Shown here: positions 1-23,748 of the stretch, piece after piece | How the letters are laid out: the number at the start of each line of letters is the position of its first letter | Position numbering within the stretch: position 1 is the first letter of the stretch | Assembly: GCA_902702965.1 (NCBI GenBank) | Contig: CACRXP010000002.1 | Location: forward strand, 2,257,363-2,321,362 | From: Spirometra erinaceieuropaei | Taxonomy: Eukaryota; Platyhelminthes; Cestoda; Diphyllobothriidea; Diphyllobothriidae | DNA length: 64,000 bases | Direction of reading: 5' to 3' | Made by a program: the position numbers and the translations under genes | Notes under the pieces: model-generated | The model's database searches: none | Seen by the model: only the letters and a program-made list of their open reading frames with translations | Told to the model about the DNA's origin: nothing

Positions 1-785
1 ACAATATGTTTAATAATCGGATCTCGCATGCTCTCAGAACTAAATGGAATAAAATATGCTTCTTTATGAAAACAGGTTGGAAAAACTGGGAAAAATGCTT
101 AGCTTTGTTTATGCTGTCCGATATCTCCAAACCGTCATCATTCCTCATTTCAGGAATGGGATTCCTGTTATGCGTGATCTTTCGCAAATAGCCGTATGAC
201 AATTTCGGACTTTTATCGGCTCGGTGGAGCATATTACTATGGAAATCCCGTAGTTTATTGAAAATCGAGCCATTCACCTTATTTTTTTCGAACTTTATAC
301 TCTGTGAACGCTACATTGTTGTTGTTTTTGCGAAACTTCCTTCTCAGCCTTCCTTTCTTATTTATTCCCTTTTTGAGATCTCGTATTAGCCACTGGGGTC
401 GGTTGGATGTGCTAGGCTTTGAAAATGGGCAGTGGCTCTTCATTAGATACGGCAAAGTTTCCCGAGAAAGAATATCCTAGTCTATTTGTGATGCCTTAGC
501 TCTCGTTTGGCAAAAGTCCGCTTTTCATATGTTTGATCTTGGTGTACTCCTCCAGCTTTGAGTAACTGAAACGTGGGCCGATGGGGTGATTCGTTGTGAG
601 AGAATGAAGATATCCAGTCTACTTTAACCCCAGCTTCCTAAATCGAAGAGCAAAATAGAAGAGGCGCGAAAAAAATATCGTCTTGGAAGCATCTCCAAAC
701 AAGGGTAGCAACACAGTACGTACAAAGAAGATGTCAGTAGCGCCCCAAAAACAATAGAAAAACCGCTGATAAGGGCAGACTCGAT
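1..785. other. Intergenic sequence, nothing recognised
   Basis: No coding exon, RNA gene or repeat could be recognised. The short open frames here lack family resemblance and are interrupted on both sides. The 5' part of the LINE that follows may extend into this stretch, but I see no boundary. Confidence 0.4.
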
Positions 786-1299
786 TTGCACGCAAGACGA
801 CTTAAGCAATGTCACAAAGAATTAATTGTCATGGGAGTCATCTCCCCTACTTCTCCTACTGAAAACGATGAGAGTGCTCCTTTGCCAAGGGGTGATATGA
901 CTAGGTCGTTCAATCTACCGTTGGCCCCTTGTTCTCTTAATCATCCGAGGTGCTCTGTAAAGCACTTATTTGAATGCGAAGACAAGAACTCAGGGGTAGA
1001 AGGAATGGAAGAGCGCTATAACAGGAGTCTGAAGCCACAATCAACCCTGATGGGTTGCTTGGGGCAATCATTTAACAGCAAAAGTGTGCGCCCAAGCGAC
1101 GACTCCGTAAGTATTCTTCGTTCTCACACAGAGAATTCACCAGGAAGACGAAATAAAGGGTATCAGAAACACACATCTACAGTTTTTTGAACCGGACTAC
1201 TCTCTAGCGGAATGGCTGAAACGCCAGGAACTTGCCTTGGAATTAAAATCGGAACTGACGGATGGCGAACACAACCTGGTTATCTTCAAGGGAAAGTAA
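786..1299 (+). pseudogene. Probable ORF1 remnant of a CR1/Jockey-like LINE
   Basis: A 134-codon frame (786-1190) is followed, in another frame, by a segment ending at TAA 1297-1299 that reads EWLKRQELALELKSELTDG and then a HNLVIFKGK-like end. That ending resembles the C-terminus of nucleic-acid-binding ORF1 proteins of flatworm LINEs, which often finish with a charged helix followed by a short strand such as VIFRG. It lies directly upstream of the endonuclease remnant, as expected for ORF1. The frame break shows it is decayed. The first 134 codons are assigned only by position. Confidence 0.4.
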
Positions 1300-1400
1300 T
1301 TCGGAAAAATATGACTTTTCAGTGGAACCAACCAGTACTACTATGAACAGCGGCAGCTAACACAGACACCATCGTAAAACCGGTCGCTCGATGAGGCAAC

Positions 1401-3946
1401 ATGACTGAGTCCTTAATGGCCGGTGTCCTGACCGAAGCAACGGGCATTAATGGAACCCATCAAGCAATGGAAGAGCCCTTTGACGCCCAAGATAACGCAA
1501 TAATGCCTACAACAGCGACAGATGCAGCCGCAAATTCGGCTGGCGCAAAATTTAGGTCCTTCTATACTAATACCCAAAGCCTCGCATCGAAACTTGACGA
1601 GCTTAAATTTTGCCTTGCCGAACTGTCTCCGGATGTTTTAGTAATAACCAAAACGTGACTGTCCGCGAATAGTAAAGATAGCCAGATAGCCTTGACTGAA
1701 TACCAAATTTGTAGGAGGGACACAGGACATCGTCAGGGTGGTGGTATAGTTGAGTATGTGAAGAAAGACCTGTCAGTGTCGGGAGACACCGCTAAGTTTG
1801 CGCGCATCAAGGAAGCGATTTGGCTAACCATCAATGATACTGTTTCCTGTGTCTTGATGTACTCATTATCCACCGACCTCTTAAGACAGACCAGGTCGCC
1901 GACAGTCATCTTCTAGAGCACTTGGTGAGATGTTCCAGTCGATCTAACATTATGATCACGGACGCACCAGCAATATACTGGGCCACTGTTCAAACGTTAG
2001 GTCCAAAATCGACATTCGACTACGGTTTGCTGAACAAACATTAAAGGCTCTTCTCACAGAAAATGTACTGCTTCCATGGACAAAGACTAAATGCTTGGAT
2101 CTGGAACAGACTCCAAGTTCCCTTAATAAGGACTTCCGATGGTGTTGAGATAGCTGATAATAGGGATAAAGTTGCGTATTTTTCACAGCTTTTCCAATCC
2201 GTCTACGCAAACGAAACAAGGTCCCTTCCTCTCTCCACAGAAGAACTGCCGACTTCAAGCGTAAGTATATTTTCCTGAGAAGGTGTAGTCCGAAGAGAAT
2301 TAGAGGTATTGGACAAATCTAAGTCTCCAGGACCATACGAGATTACACCCAAACTTCTCAGAGGACTGGCCAGTGAACTTTTTGTGCCATGTTCGATGCT
2401 CCTTTGAACGTTATTTGACACTGGAACACTTCCTATCGAATGGAAGCCGGCGCATAGCACTCCATTATACAAAGGAGGCAGCAGGACATCGACGGCAAAT
2501 TACAGGCCCCCTAAGCCTGACGTGCATTCTCTGCCAAATTATAGAGAGTACCATGAAGAGTCAACTGATACACTTCCTGGAAGCTCACTACTTTCTAGTA
2601 AACTGCCAAAATGGGTCCCGGAAAGAAAGATCCTGCACGACATACTTGCTGCAATCATTTCAAAGGTGGATCAGAACTCTCGACAACAGGCACTCGGTCC
2701 ACATAGTTTTCACTGAATTCCAGAAGGCGTTCGACACTGTGCCACACCAGGGACTGTTACGCAAACTGAAAAAAATAGAGAACAGAGGCAACATCCTCAA
2801 ATGGATCGAAAACTTCCTTGTGGGCGGACAGTAGGTTATGTGCATCGGCAAAGGAAAATCAGACCTCCTTGTGGTCGAGATTGGCGTTCCCGAGAGTTCA
2901 GTACTGGGTCGCATTTTATTCCTGATATACGTGGACGATTACGCAAGAGCTTTGGACTGCAAAACAGCAATGTTTGTCTACGAGATTAAAACATACAGTG
3001 TAATTCGGGAACCTTCCGACGAAGACAGAAAGTTGGGAGAATGGTCAAACCGTTGGCTTACGCAGTCCAACGTCGGTAATTGGAGCACTCGTCGCCTAGG
3101 CAACTCAGGGATGTCCGCCATCAAAAGAGATTTCTTTTTGGACGGTGTAGCATTACGAGATGTCAAAGCCCAAAAGGTCCTCAGTGTGCTGACAACGAAC
3201 TCTCTAAACCATCGGCACATTGTTCGGGAGTGTTAAAAAGCTCAATGCCCGTACTGTACGCCATCAAGCGCGCATTTACGGATTTTGACGAAGGCATATT
3301 CTCAAAGACCTTCGGAACATTCTTGCGGCCACAATCGGAATACGGCATACAAGCTTGAAGACTATGGGCAGTTCAAAAGCAAAATTGCCTCGAAAGACTT
3401 CAGAGGAGAGCTACAGAGATGGTTAGGGGTCAAAGCTTCTTGTCCTATGCAACCCGCTTAATAGATATGAACCTCCTCCCTTGAGTTAAAGACGACCTCG
3501 CGGGGATCTCTCGTAAGTATTCCACATAGTGAAGGGTTTTGACTGCAGCCTGGCCTTTGAGGACATTTTTAAATTCGTTACCTCGACCAACCTCCGAGGT
3601 CACCCGTCAAAACTGCCTACTCAGAAGGCAAGGCCGGGTGTGTGGAATTTCTCTTTCTTTGTCCGAGTGGTCAAGTCATGGAATGCCTCCCTGCAGATGT
3701 TGTGTTGTCACCATCGCTATAGTCCTTTAAAAAAAACCTTGACATATTTATGTTCTGAAATAAACAAGAGTGATGAAAGGTCAGGCTCATCCCCTGAGAC
3801 TCATCCTCATTTTGTCATACCATTATCGGCTCCTTTGAATTGTTGTAGCCCAGAAAATTTGTCTGCCCGACGAACCCACTTTTACGTTGCAAATAGGGTA
3901 CTCAAAGGCTAACGCCTACTTCCCTCAATAAACTGAACTGAATTGA
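1401..3946 (+). mobile_element. Decayed CR1/Jockey-like non-LTR retrotransposon (endonuclease plus reverse transcriptase)
   Basis: Translation in shifting frames gives, in order, an endonuclease start (1540-1658, ending in VLVITKT, the usual ITET strand), a second endonuclease piece with RRDTGHRQGGGIVEYVKKDL (1692-1830), a linker (2120-2270), and the reverse transcriptase (2373-3236) with SLTCIL, FQKAFDTVPHQ and GVPESSVLG, then the thumb and C-terminus (3200-3770). It is dead: there is a frameshift after 1916, TAG at 2832-2834 in the palm, a frameshift near 3200, and the catalytic FADD is replaced by FVYE near 2971. The short 3' end contains AATAAACTGAACTGAA, a small direct-repeat tail of the kind CR1-group elements carry. 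Clade assignment is by recalled motif resemblance; CR1 versus Jockey is not resolved. Confidence 0.85.
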
Positions 3947-5860
3947 ACCTTAGGCGGGGTGGCATGGTTTCAGTTACATGTTCTTTTCCATTAACACCTT
4001 CGCCCACTCGTTATGACTTCCAATCTACATCTAGGTATTCATATGAATAACACCTGGTTATCTAAGAAACTAACTGAAGTCTACTACCTTCCCGATCTCG
4101 GTGCGACTTAAGCTACCTGAGCCTAGTATGCCAAGGTCGGTCTGAAAGAACATACTAAAAATTGCAACATAAAATAGCTTTGCGGACGAAGGACTTTAAC
4201 TGCTCACTCATAAATTGATAAAATGCGATGTTGGAATACTTCCGCCGCATTACTAATAATCAAAGTGCAAGAAATTTGTTTAAACTGCTTACCGCGATTA
4301 ACGCGCCAGGCACGTTTCTCCCCGTATCCCGATTCTCCCTACCGGGCTCTTAAGGGGTGTTGACAGTCATTATTTTATTGTCAGACATAAAATGGTTTTA
4401 TTGTCCTTTTCCTTCAGTATAAAGTGTATGTGCTACCTTATTTTGCACCGGTTAGCGCGTTCCCGAACAGCTGTCAAAATCCATATTCGAGTGGTCTTAT
4501 CGCTTTTCTCGTGTCTTGCCACTTGTTAACCCCCGTTTTGAAAGGATTTGCGCGTTTACTTTCTGCTTTGCATAATAAGCTTACAGCAGGACTAAGGATT
4601 GACAGGCTACATGCCTAGTGCCTCGCTTGCGTGAGGAACGACTGGACCACTGAAAGTCCCCATTTTTACTATTTTTATAAGGTCCTTTAAGAAAGTTATC
4701 TTAAAGTAATTGTGACAAACAAGAGTTTTTGTACGTTTGGCCCTCAGTTAAGTTAATGGACCAGTTTCTGATACCGACCGATTAACATGCATATAATACA
4801 CGAATTGGCACTTATTTTCCTATGAATGAGTGTAAGATAGTTTGCATGAAATATTAAAACAAAAGACCGGTGCACACGCGCCGTCTATATTTATTTTAGG
4901 GATTGTCGTAGTAGCTTTTCATAATCAGGCTGACCTTTTGTTGGGACATCTGTGACGATCTGACATCTTGAAAAACCACATCACCTCTCTCTCCACTTAG
5001 TTGAAATACCCAACAGATCAGTAAAATAGTCGGCTGCAGATTGTTAAGGCTGCAATCAACCTGCAACCGTTACTGGCCAGACGGGACTATGCACATCCGA
5101 GCGTCCTCTATAGCGGCTTATTTTCACTCAACGTGTTTCACCAGCTGGACGATCGAAATAATGCCGGTGGACGAATGAGGTCTTCACTTTAACACCGGTT
5201 GCCTCGTCAACAAATAATAGTGCTGTATCGCTACCTTGAAACTTGATCAAGTGATATTGACGATCACTAACCTCTAATACAGTCCGTCTATTTCACTGCT
5301 TCTATATCAGTAACCATCACAGAGACCTCATTCTGCGTGCCGTTGTGTAACCTTGAGTAGTGACGAAATGTCAGATGCGTCGTCTTATGTTCGGAAGGGG
5401 TGAGCTAAAAATACGCCTATGCATGCGATATGTATCATCATTAAATTCAGTTCAAAATTCGGCAAATAGAATGTAGTTCTCGAAAAAAAAGATTCTTAAG
5501 GCTAGTTTGTGATCCAACTGACGTAAGATTCACCAAAAACTTACCCACACTTTAGTCGGCGGCCATTTGCCTTTCGCGGCCATTCTTGATTGTTTTTTTT
5601 TTCACCCTTGTATTTCTACACAATCTATGATCTTTTCGTTATTAATTCCCTGTTTCGCTGTGTAATTAACAGTCGTAAATATTCTTAGACAACCATTTTC
5701 GTTATTTGGGCGAGAAACAGGTTCTTTCGGACTGCTGTTTATGGGCAAATTTGCCTGTATAGCCAGACGTCTGAATTTATTTTTTAAAATTCTCAAACGA
5801 CTGAAAATTTTAAATATATGTCGTCTTTATACTCGTCTAACTTCCTCCTTTGGGCATGTG
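3947..5860. other. Intergenic and presumed 5' flank of the poly(A) polymerase gene
   Basis: About 1.9 kb with no recognisable exon, RNA gene or transposon. A non-coding first exon and the promoter of the downstream gene may lie here, because the first coding exon begins right after an acceptor-like sequence. No clear TATA box or initiator could be fixed. Confidence 0.35.
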
Positions 5861-5878
5861 TGATTATTCTTCGAACAG

Positions 5879-17269
<11,391 letters not shown>

Positions 17270-17763
17270 CCATCAGCGCGAGGGCTTCTCTGGTCAATTG
17301 TGGTTCACCCCTCCGCTCCCACTCGGCCTCTGTACATTATGCCTCTCTCCCGCTTCCTCACACACACACTGTCTCTGCTCCTCCAAACCCCCGCCCGTCT
17401 CCAGAGTGCATCTAGGTCTCCCACTAACGCGCACAGTAACTATATCTCGCTTTCCATCACGTTTCCGCGTCTCCGAGACAGTCGCAGCCCGCGGATGCAC
17501 AGTCCTCATGCGCAGCTCACTAACTGATCCCGGGCCTAGGATCGCTGTCCGTGATTGCAGAAATCCCCCTCCGCCTGCGATCAAGGTGCGTGCGCACTTA
17601 CCATTGTTAGATGATTTTTTTTTCACCCGCCCACTCTATTTTAATAGTCAATTATGCCAGCGAATCCTTACACGAGATCACTAAATGATGACATGTATCT
17701 GCTGGAGCTTAAAAACGACCAAAAACGAACGAATAGCCACCGTGATAGCGATAGGGATGTTCA
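17270..17763 (+). other. Presumed 3' untranslated region of poly(A) polymerase
   Basis: Follows the stop codon. Pyrimidine-rich open frames at 17298-17684 look non-coding. No perfect AATAAA was seen before the P1 repeat; the first candidate is inside it at 17973-17978. Confidence 0.4.
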
Positions 17764-18000
17764 TTAGGGTAAGGTGATACAATACTAACAGCACAGATAC
17801 TAGCCACTTTTGGCTGGTATCTGTGCTGTTAGTATGGTATCACCTTACCCTAAAGTATACTACTAGCTGCCTGTCGGTAGTTAATGATTATTACGCGGTT
17901 ACCCGCCGTGGCTGATGGACTTTGGCCCAAATATTCATGCATAAAATTCCCGCTCTGAGCCTATAGACCTTGAATAAACTGATCTACTCCAACTTCGTAG
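17764..18000 (-). repeat. Dispersed repeat P1, copy 2, with terminal hairpin
   Basis: Arms 17764-17806 and 17811-17853 form a 43-base hairpin with a four-base loop (TTAGGGTAAGGTGATAC... and its complement). The rest, to about 18000, is the reverse complement of parts of 10682-10800. Two copies in opposite orientation thus lie in intron 4 and just downstream of the same gene. Confidence 0.7.
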
Positions 18001-18423
18001 ATAATTTCTGAGTGATGTTCGTCTTGAATGAGTTCGGAGATACCGCATCTGGTAGCATGACGCCGGTGTAGTAGTGCTTTGTTAGAGCTCTGTTGCTGCG
18101 TTCCTTTTATTACTAACTCAAGCCAACTTTAGGTGGTCCACCGTTCAGTGTTGTCACTGCCTTCAAGGCGAGTGCCCCTCTCCCCTCCGCGGTAGGCGCA
18201 TGCTTCAAGCTTAATGTAAGGCCTATTTGGTTTGTTTTGCGTGAGGCTGCTGATTCTCTTTTACCGCTGCAGTTGCACTATGTCTACTGCGCCTCCTGAA
18301 TCGCGCCCAATCCGGTGCCTGAGTAAGACTCACACACAGAGCAGCGGTCGCCCCACGAGCAGTCCCTCATCAGAGGCTCGGGGGCTGTCGCATAAGAGTT
18401 GACTGGGTCCTCGTTCATCCCGC

Positions 18424-18452
18424 TCCGCCCCGCCCCGCCCCGCCCCGCCCCA
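18424..18452 (+). repeat. Tandem CCCCG repeat
   Basis: Five-base unit CGCCC repeated about five times, with further CCGCCC boxes at 18540-18575. It could act as a GC-box cluster if a promoter lies here, but no downstream gene was found. Confidence 0.7.
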
Positions 18453-18809
18453 TTTCTCATCTGCCATGCTTTGTTTTGCTGCTTGGAATGCTTGCCAGGT
18501 TGACTGTCCGACTGCTTGCAGCTTTTCTTTCCTGTCCTCACCCACCGCCCCCGCCCCCGCCGCCACCCCCGCAAATGACCAAACTTTGTACATCTTTGTT
18601 TCTTGCCTTTTCTATTGAATATATGTATTCTTTAATAGACCTTTTCCTTCCGCTCGGGCATCCCCGCTCAGCTAGTTCCGCCAGCTATGTTGGAAGTGCG
18701 TTAACCGATCGAGTCACGGGACACTCTTGTTCCGTTGTTCTTGGGGGCTCGATGTGGGGCCTCGCAGACAAAAGCACAGCTGCTAGTACTGTAGGCAGAA
18801 AGAGACTAC

Positions 18810-18860
18810 CGGCGAAGCTAAGGGAGACTGGATAGCCATTTATGGCTTTATAGTCAGCTC
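18810..18860 (-). mobile_element. Degraded SINE S1 body
   Basis: AAGGGAGACTGGATAGCCAT and TTATGGCTTTATAG match the S1 body at 21760-21800 with changes. Confidence 0.45.
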
Positions 18861-20080
18861 TGGACAGTCCTAGTTCAGTTAGGTCCAACTCAAAGCAGTC
18901 CACTAGCACGACCCACGAGGCTAGCTGGAATGGTTTGTTGATTTCTGATTTAATTAACGCCATAGGCATACCCAACCGCATAAGGCGATTTGATGCCCCG
19001 TCTCCAACAACGTCTAAGCTCTGGTGGATGACACTCATTGATCACGTTACGGGAGCCGCTCGTCCTATTGTGCTCTATCCGGAGCCTCGTAGGCAGTCGC
19101 AAGTTGACTGGTAATATACGCAACGTTCCCATACTTACGCTTCGTTTCTGAAGTGTCTTGAAGTCCGTTCAACAACCATTAGATCGATTCCTATCCACCC
19201 TGTCGATTTTTCATCGCGGCTTGTGATCCGAGAAGGTTGTATCATTCAAAGCAAGCTATAACATAATCCGTGGGAGTACCCTTTCTTGCGGTTGTCCATT
19301 TCGCCAAAGACTAATTTGCGAGCTCTTACCTTTTTGCAGGACAATTTTATGCCGTCTGGGTCCGCGTCAAGTACTAGCTGGCTATACTTCCCATGGACCG
19401 ATATGCCCTTTATGCCGAAAACTCTTTCGATGGCTCGCTTTTGACGGCTACTTAATGCTCCGTTTTCCCGCTTCGAGGTTCAGACTCCTTTGGTAAGGTA
19501 TGCTGGTGCTCCCCTCGCCCTGTGCTCGAGTCCCATGCGGTGTTTAGGTATGGGTAGTCGGATAACCATTTTCCCAAGTAACTTGTCAGGAGATTTGAAT
19601 TTGAACAAATGGCCTAGTTGGAAGTAGGATGCCGTTTTTAGTAGTGCAACTCCAGCTAGCAATCCATCCAGAGCTGCCCCCTCCAAGTGTCTGAAGCCTC
19701 GGTTCTCATTCCGGCTGGTCGTCAGGCGAGAATTCCTCCCTCATGGTACCATTGGGTCCTTGTAAGTTCAGCCAGGGCGCGTGGACCGTGCCTGTGTGCG
19801 GACTCGAAGATGTAACCTACAGCATTTGCTTGGGGCGACTTGTCGGAATCTGTCTTTTGGTAGTAATTACATCTGTAAGTGTTTGTGCACACCCGCCCCT
19901 CCAGCACACCGGTTTACGGTGCCAGGACTGTGCCGTAGAGCCGTTCATACGTCAGTCTTGTAAACGTACGAGTAGCTGGATGCGTACTGTTTCGATGGCG
20001 ATCCCGCCCCCGTCGTAGTCCAATTAATTTCACTCCGGGCGGGCAAGGTAAAGTAAGACCAAGGCGACGTTACCAATCAA
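18861..20080. other. Unassigned sequence
   Basis: No exon, RNA or repeat could be recognised. Open frames are short and overlap on opposite strands. Confidence 0.35.
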
Positions 20081-20220
20081 AAGCGGGGGTGGAGAGAGTG
20101 TGACGGATGCTGCGAAAGTCTGTCCTCAGTCTTGACTGATGCACGCGGAAGTCACCGTCCCCGCGCCCAGCATGTTGTGAAGCACACGCTGAGGGTCGTT
20201 CGTGACGGTTGAACTGACAT
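20080..20220 (+). repeat. G1 repeat, degraded end
   Basis: GAAGTCACCGTCCCCGCGCC, then AAGCACACGC and GACGGTTGAACTG, follow the order of the G1 end at 37785-37860. Confidence 0.45.
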
Positions 20221-21730
20221 GAAAGCCAAATAATATACTGTCCTCAGCTCGGCTGTGAAGTTAGAGGGAAATGGAGGGGGCATGAGGAATCGGTCTGGGG
20301 ACGAGAGAGAGAGAGTGCCATGTCGAGTCCTTTCACTGGGTACAAAATCTGACCTAGTTCCCTCTCGCCACTTATTTCGCCTTTCAGGGGTAAGTTGTGC
20401 CATGTTCCTCTTCCGTTCGGTGTCTGCGTCAAGTTCCTGTCAGATTGCAGCCCACAAACAGTTACCAAGACGAGCGGCCTGTGTGAATAATCGTCAGTCA
20501 GTCCGAGGGAGTGGTCATTATTGTCGAACCCCAGGAAGCAGTTAGAGGATAGGAGTGGGGGCGGGGGGTGGAAGACTTAATCGCTGGGACAAGAATCTCA
20601 GTCACGGCGTCACTCGAACCAGTCACAAGAGACAGCAGCAACCAGGCTGGTGGGCGTACGATGCCTGCTGCAATTATTAGATGCGTCCTCAAATCAACTC
20701 AACGGCAGACAGTACACAACTGAAGTACAAATTTCAAGAGTGGGACGGCGAGGATCTACACACACACATCTTGATGTACTTTCAGGCGATAGGCTACTAG
20801 CGACATTTATTTCGAGGGGGTCATCTCCGGTCCGAGGCTGCGTTTAGAGGGCTACCGTGAATGAAGCACATTCCCTGGACATTTTACCAGGGTGTGCCCG
20901 TAAGCCGTCAGTTGAACCGTTAGTACTCCTGTGACTGACCTTTGGAATTTCGGACCGTCAGTGTTTACAATAGAGCATTTCACGTGGTTGAAATAAAGCC
21001 TTGGGATGCGTCAGCGGTCGCCTGTCGACAGAAAAGAAGTCTCTCTAGACTGCGTTCGCTGCCCTAGAGGCCCAACTGTTAATGTACCCCAGGTGGGTTT
21101 CATTGTGCCAGCCAGCCAGGCGACAAGACACTCGCCAGTCGTTTTTGTTTACAGCAGGAGTGAACAGTTGTCAGGAGTCCTATATAGGCCATCCTTCAGC
21201 TAATTCATTTTGCCTGTATTGCGCGTCTGGCGGGGGCTTTACGTCGCAGGCACCGCTCGGTGTAACCTCCGGCTGGCTGGTAATGGAGGGCGACGGGGAG
21301 AGGGCGCTGTGTCCGGCTCGAATCCAGCGCGTAATTTTTTAGACACCTAGTGCGCCTTTGGAAGGCTGCTAACTCGGTCCTCCACGAGATTGCGGGTTAG
21401 GTTGCAATGACTCCAAGGTAATGTCCCTTGTGCAACTGCCTTCAGTAAGAGGCCCCCGACTCCCTCTTGACAGGCTGATTCACGCGCAATTGTGCGTGTC
21501 ATGACGCGTTCCCGACAGAGGTGCAGCGTGGTGCCGCAGACTGGCCTAGACCCGCATGCCGGTCTCGAAAATGAGGCTGTACTTTCAACCACTGAGACGG
21601 CTCTAGGGGAAGGGGGCACAAGCAAAGCTTAACATAATGACGCAGTTTTATTACAGGCGAAATGGGACTTCCAGGAAGTAGTTGATGTTCTGTTCTCACT
21701 TCTGAACCCACGACCGGAGGCAGTAACAGA
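20221..21730. other. Unassigned sequence
   Basis: Only a short GA run near 20305 and a G-rich tract near 20560 stand out. Nothing coding could be supported. Confidence 0.35.
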
Positions 21731-21739
21731 TAGAGGAAT

Positions 21740-21905
21740 GTTATTACCGACAAAGATAAGGGAGACTGGCGCGGCCGTTTCTGGCTTATTAACCGTCATC
21801 AGCCAGTCATAGCCAACCTCGAAGTGTGGAACACCCGAGGCTCGAACTCGCGACCTGTTAGTTAGAAGTCCACGCCTCTAACCACCTGGCCACGAGCCCG
21901 TTGCC
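21740..21905 (-). mobile_element. tRNA-derived SINE (family S1)
   Basis: On the minus strand the head has an A-box-like TGGCCAGGTGG and a B-box-like AGTTCGAGCC about 30 bases on, then a body GGTTGGCTATGACTGGCTGA...GAGACTGG...GTCTCCC ending in CTTTGTCGGTAATAAC. Pol III boxes at this spacing define tRNA-derived SINEs. Confidence 0.7.
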
Positions 21906-21934
21906 CTGTCGGTTTTCGATGGGGAATATACAAT

Positions 21935-22400
21935 GGCAGGGGGCGCTCACCGATCGTTCTTACGGAACTCACTCGTTACGTTGTGCCTTATGGGCTCTCA
22001 CTCGAGCCCAACCAGCAGCCGCACAGCGGCGCATGATATAGGCAGAATGGTATTACCGACAAAGACAATGGAGACTGGAATGGCCATTTTTGGCTTATTA
22101 GCGGTCGTCAGCCAGTCATACCCAACCTAACCCACTGGTTAGAGGCATGGACTTCTAACTAACAGGTCGCGAGTTCGAACCTGGTGTGTTCCACACTTCG
22201 AGGTTGGGTATGGCTGGCTGACGACAGCTAATAAGCCAGAAATGGCCACTCCAGTCTCCCTTGTTTTTGTCGGTAATGCCATTCTGCCTATATGACACGC
22301 GCTGTGCGGCTGCTGGTTGGGCTCGAGAGAGAGAGAGAGCCCGTAAGGCACAACGAAACGAGTGAGTTCCGTAAGAACGATCGGTGAGCACCCCCTACCG
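21935..22400. repeat. Long inverted repeat built on SINE S1
   Basis: Arms 21935-22126 and 22201-22400 are reverse complements with modest differences; the spacer 22127-22200 is the SINE head with its A and B boxes. The right arm has an expanded GA run (22327-22340). The homology extends beyond the SINE body into shared flank, so a larger unit was inverted and duplicated. Confidence 0.8.
22130..22300 (+). mobile_element. SINE S1, plus-strand copy
   Basis: CACTGGTTAGAGGCATGGACTTC (A-box region) and GCGAGTTCGAACC (B box), then the standard S1 body to TTTGTCGGTAATGCC. It is the most intact head in the window. Confidence 0.75.
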
Positions 22401-22615
22401 CAGAGCTAGAGGACTCAGAAGGGGGGGGGGAAGACGTTCGGGGTCTGTAGGATGCAGCTGATGCGTCACCACGCGAGAGCGCGAGCATTCACCGTGGATG
22501 TTCACTTCTGGCGCTGGAAACACTGCCCATATCCACAGAGTCGTCAATGGCAGTTCGACTCGTCAGCACTCTCACCGTAAGTTGTGTTCTATGCCTGGTC
22601 AAGTACTCTGTTAAG

Positions 22616-22678
22616 GTGAGGAGGAGGAGGAGGAGGAGGAGGAGGAGGAAGAGGAGGAGGAGGAGGAGGAGGAGGAGC
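22616..22678 (+). repeat. GAG trinucleotide microsatellite
   Basis: About twenty GAG units with one GAA interruption. Confidence 0.95.
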
Positions 22679-22848
22679 ACGAGGGAGGTCATTGCGTCTG
22701 CTGATGGACTGCGGACAGAGCTACGACTCGAGGCGCTCACTACTCGTAGGGTTATCAAACTCTCGCTAGAATTTCATCCTCGGCGAGGTCAGGCGCAAGT
22801 GCAGCTGCAGTTTGGGTTCAGAATTGTTAGGGAGTTGGGTGAGATGCG

Positions 22849-23096
22849 GTTATGTAGCCCCACCTGATGGGTACAGTACTGTTGGGGTTGGGGTTAGGGG
22901 GTTATGGTTAGGGGTTGAGATTAGGTCAACCACTTCTCAACCACTCGAAGTACAACTGCGCATGCCCAATAGCTCTTATTTTGCATACAGTTACTTGACC
23001 TCGTCGCCTGTGCCCCACCTATAAAACCCCCTATTACCACCGGTCCCGTATTACAGGTAGCTGGGGTTTGTTTACTCCAGGTGGGTCTACATAAAC
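22849..23096 (+). mobile_element. MITE T1 with telomere-like core, copy 1
   Basis: Ends are related inverted repeats: GTTATGTAGCCCCACCTGAT at the left and, complemented, GTTTATGTAGACCCACCTGG at the right. Inside are GGGGTTA-like units (22882-22920), then GTACAACTGCGCATGC and TTGCATACAGTTACTTGACC, both found again in the inverted copy at 48882-49268. No coding capacity. Confidence 0.7.
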
Positions 23097-23109
23097 CCAT
23101 TTGACTGGC

Positions 23110-23457
23110 AACGGAAAAAAACTGTTTAAAACATAGTGATACCTTTTCTTTGAGTATGGAATTCGAAGAAGGCTTAATTTTATACCAGATGAGTACAAGA
23201 AGGAATATTCTTGTAATATTTCCAATAAAGTACACATCTAAAAACAATGGGAAGATTCGAACTGCCTAAGCAGTCATGTTACGCAATATTGATTGTGAAG
23301 ATGGCCGGAAAGAAGCTCATTTAAAAGCCATCATCCTGAGGTGACTGAAATCTCCTGAGACCATGCTGCACATTACAATCCAGCTCAAGTACTCCTTTTG
23401 AATCGAAGACACGTTTCAGAATTTCGGTTAGCCTTACCTGCGAAAGCACACCTACTG
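23110..23457 (+). mobile_element. Foldback element FB1, right-half copy
   Basis: Matches the right half of the full element at 57751-58741: AAGAAGGAATATTCTTG, CGTTTCAGAATTTCGGTT and the terminal CACCTACTG followed by TA. The left half is absent. Confidence 0.65.
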
Positions 23458-23679
23458 TACATTGCAAAATATAAGCTATTGAGAGGTGAAGTCGCCCACG
23501 CCGGAAGCAAAACAGACCGAGAATTGATTGAAGCCTGGGCCTAGGATGAGAACTCGGTCAATCGATTTATCGATCTGGCGCCGGCGTACAGAGACCTGCG
23601 TCGTCACCGCCAGTCTTGCGCCGTCGGTCGATGATTGGCTTACATGTCTTATAACTGTCGCTTTTTCTGTTGCTGCTAC

Positions 23680-23730
23680 TACCTCTGACGATGGACTCCT
23701 GTACGAGTCTGAAAACCCAGGACAATAAAC
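23680..23730 (+). ncRNA. Hammerhead-ribozyme-like motif, copy B
   Basis: CTGACGA 23685-23691, T, GGACTC/GAGTCT stem with CTGTAC loop, GAAA, then ACCC in place of GCTC. The changed bases next to the predicted cleavage site remove the palindromic stem III, so this copy is probably weaker or inactive. Confidence 0.55.
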
Positions 23731-23748
23731 CAAGTGCTCCGGTGCTCC

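Noticed and set aside
2926..2937. YVDD in the CR1-like reverse transcriptase as the catalytic motif
   Set aside because: It aligns with the YIND segment upstream; the true FADD position, about 14 residues later, reads FVYE.
17298..17684. 128-codon frame after the poly(A) polymerase stop as a separate gene
   Set aside because: Proline/serine-rich, overlapped by equally long frames in two other phases, no motif; more likely 3' untranslated sequence.
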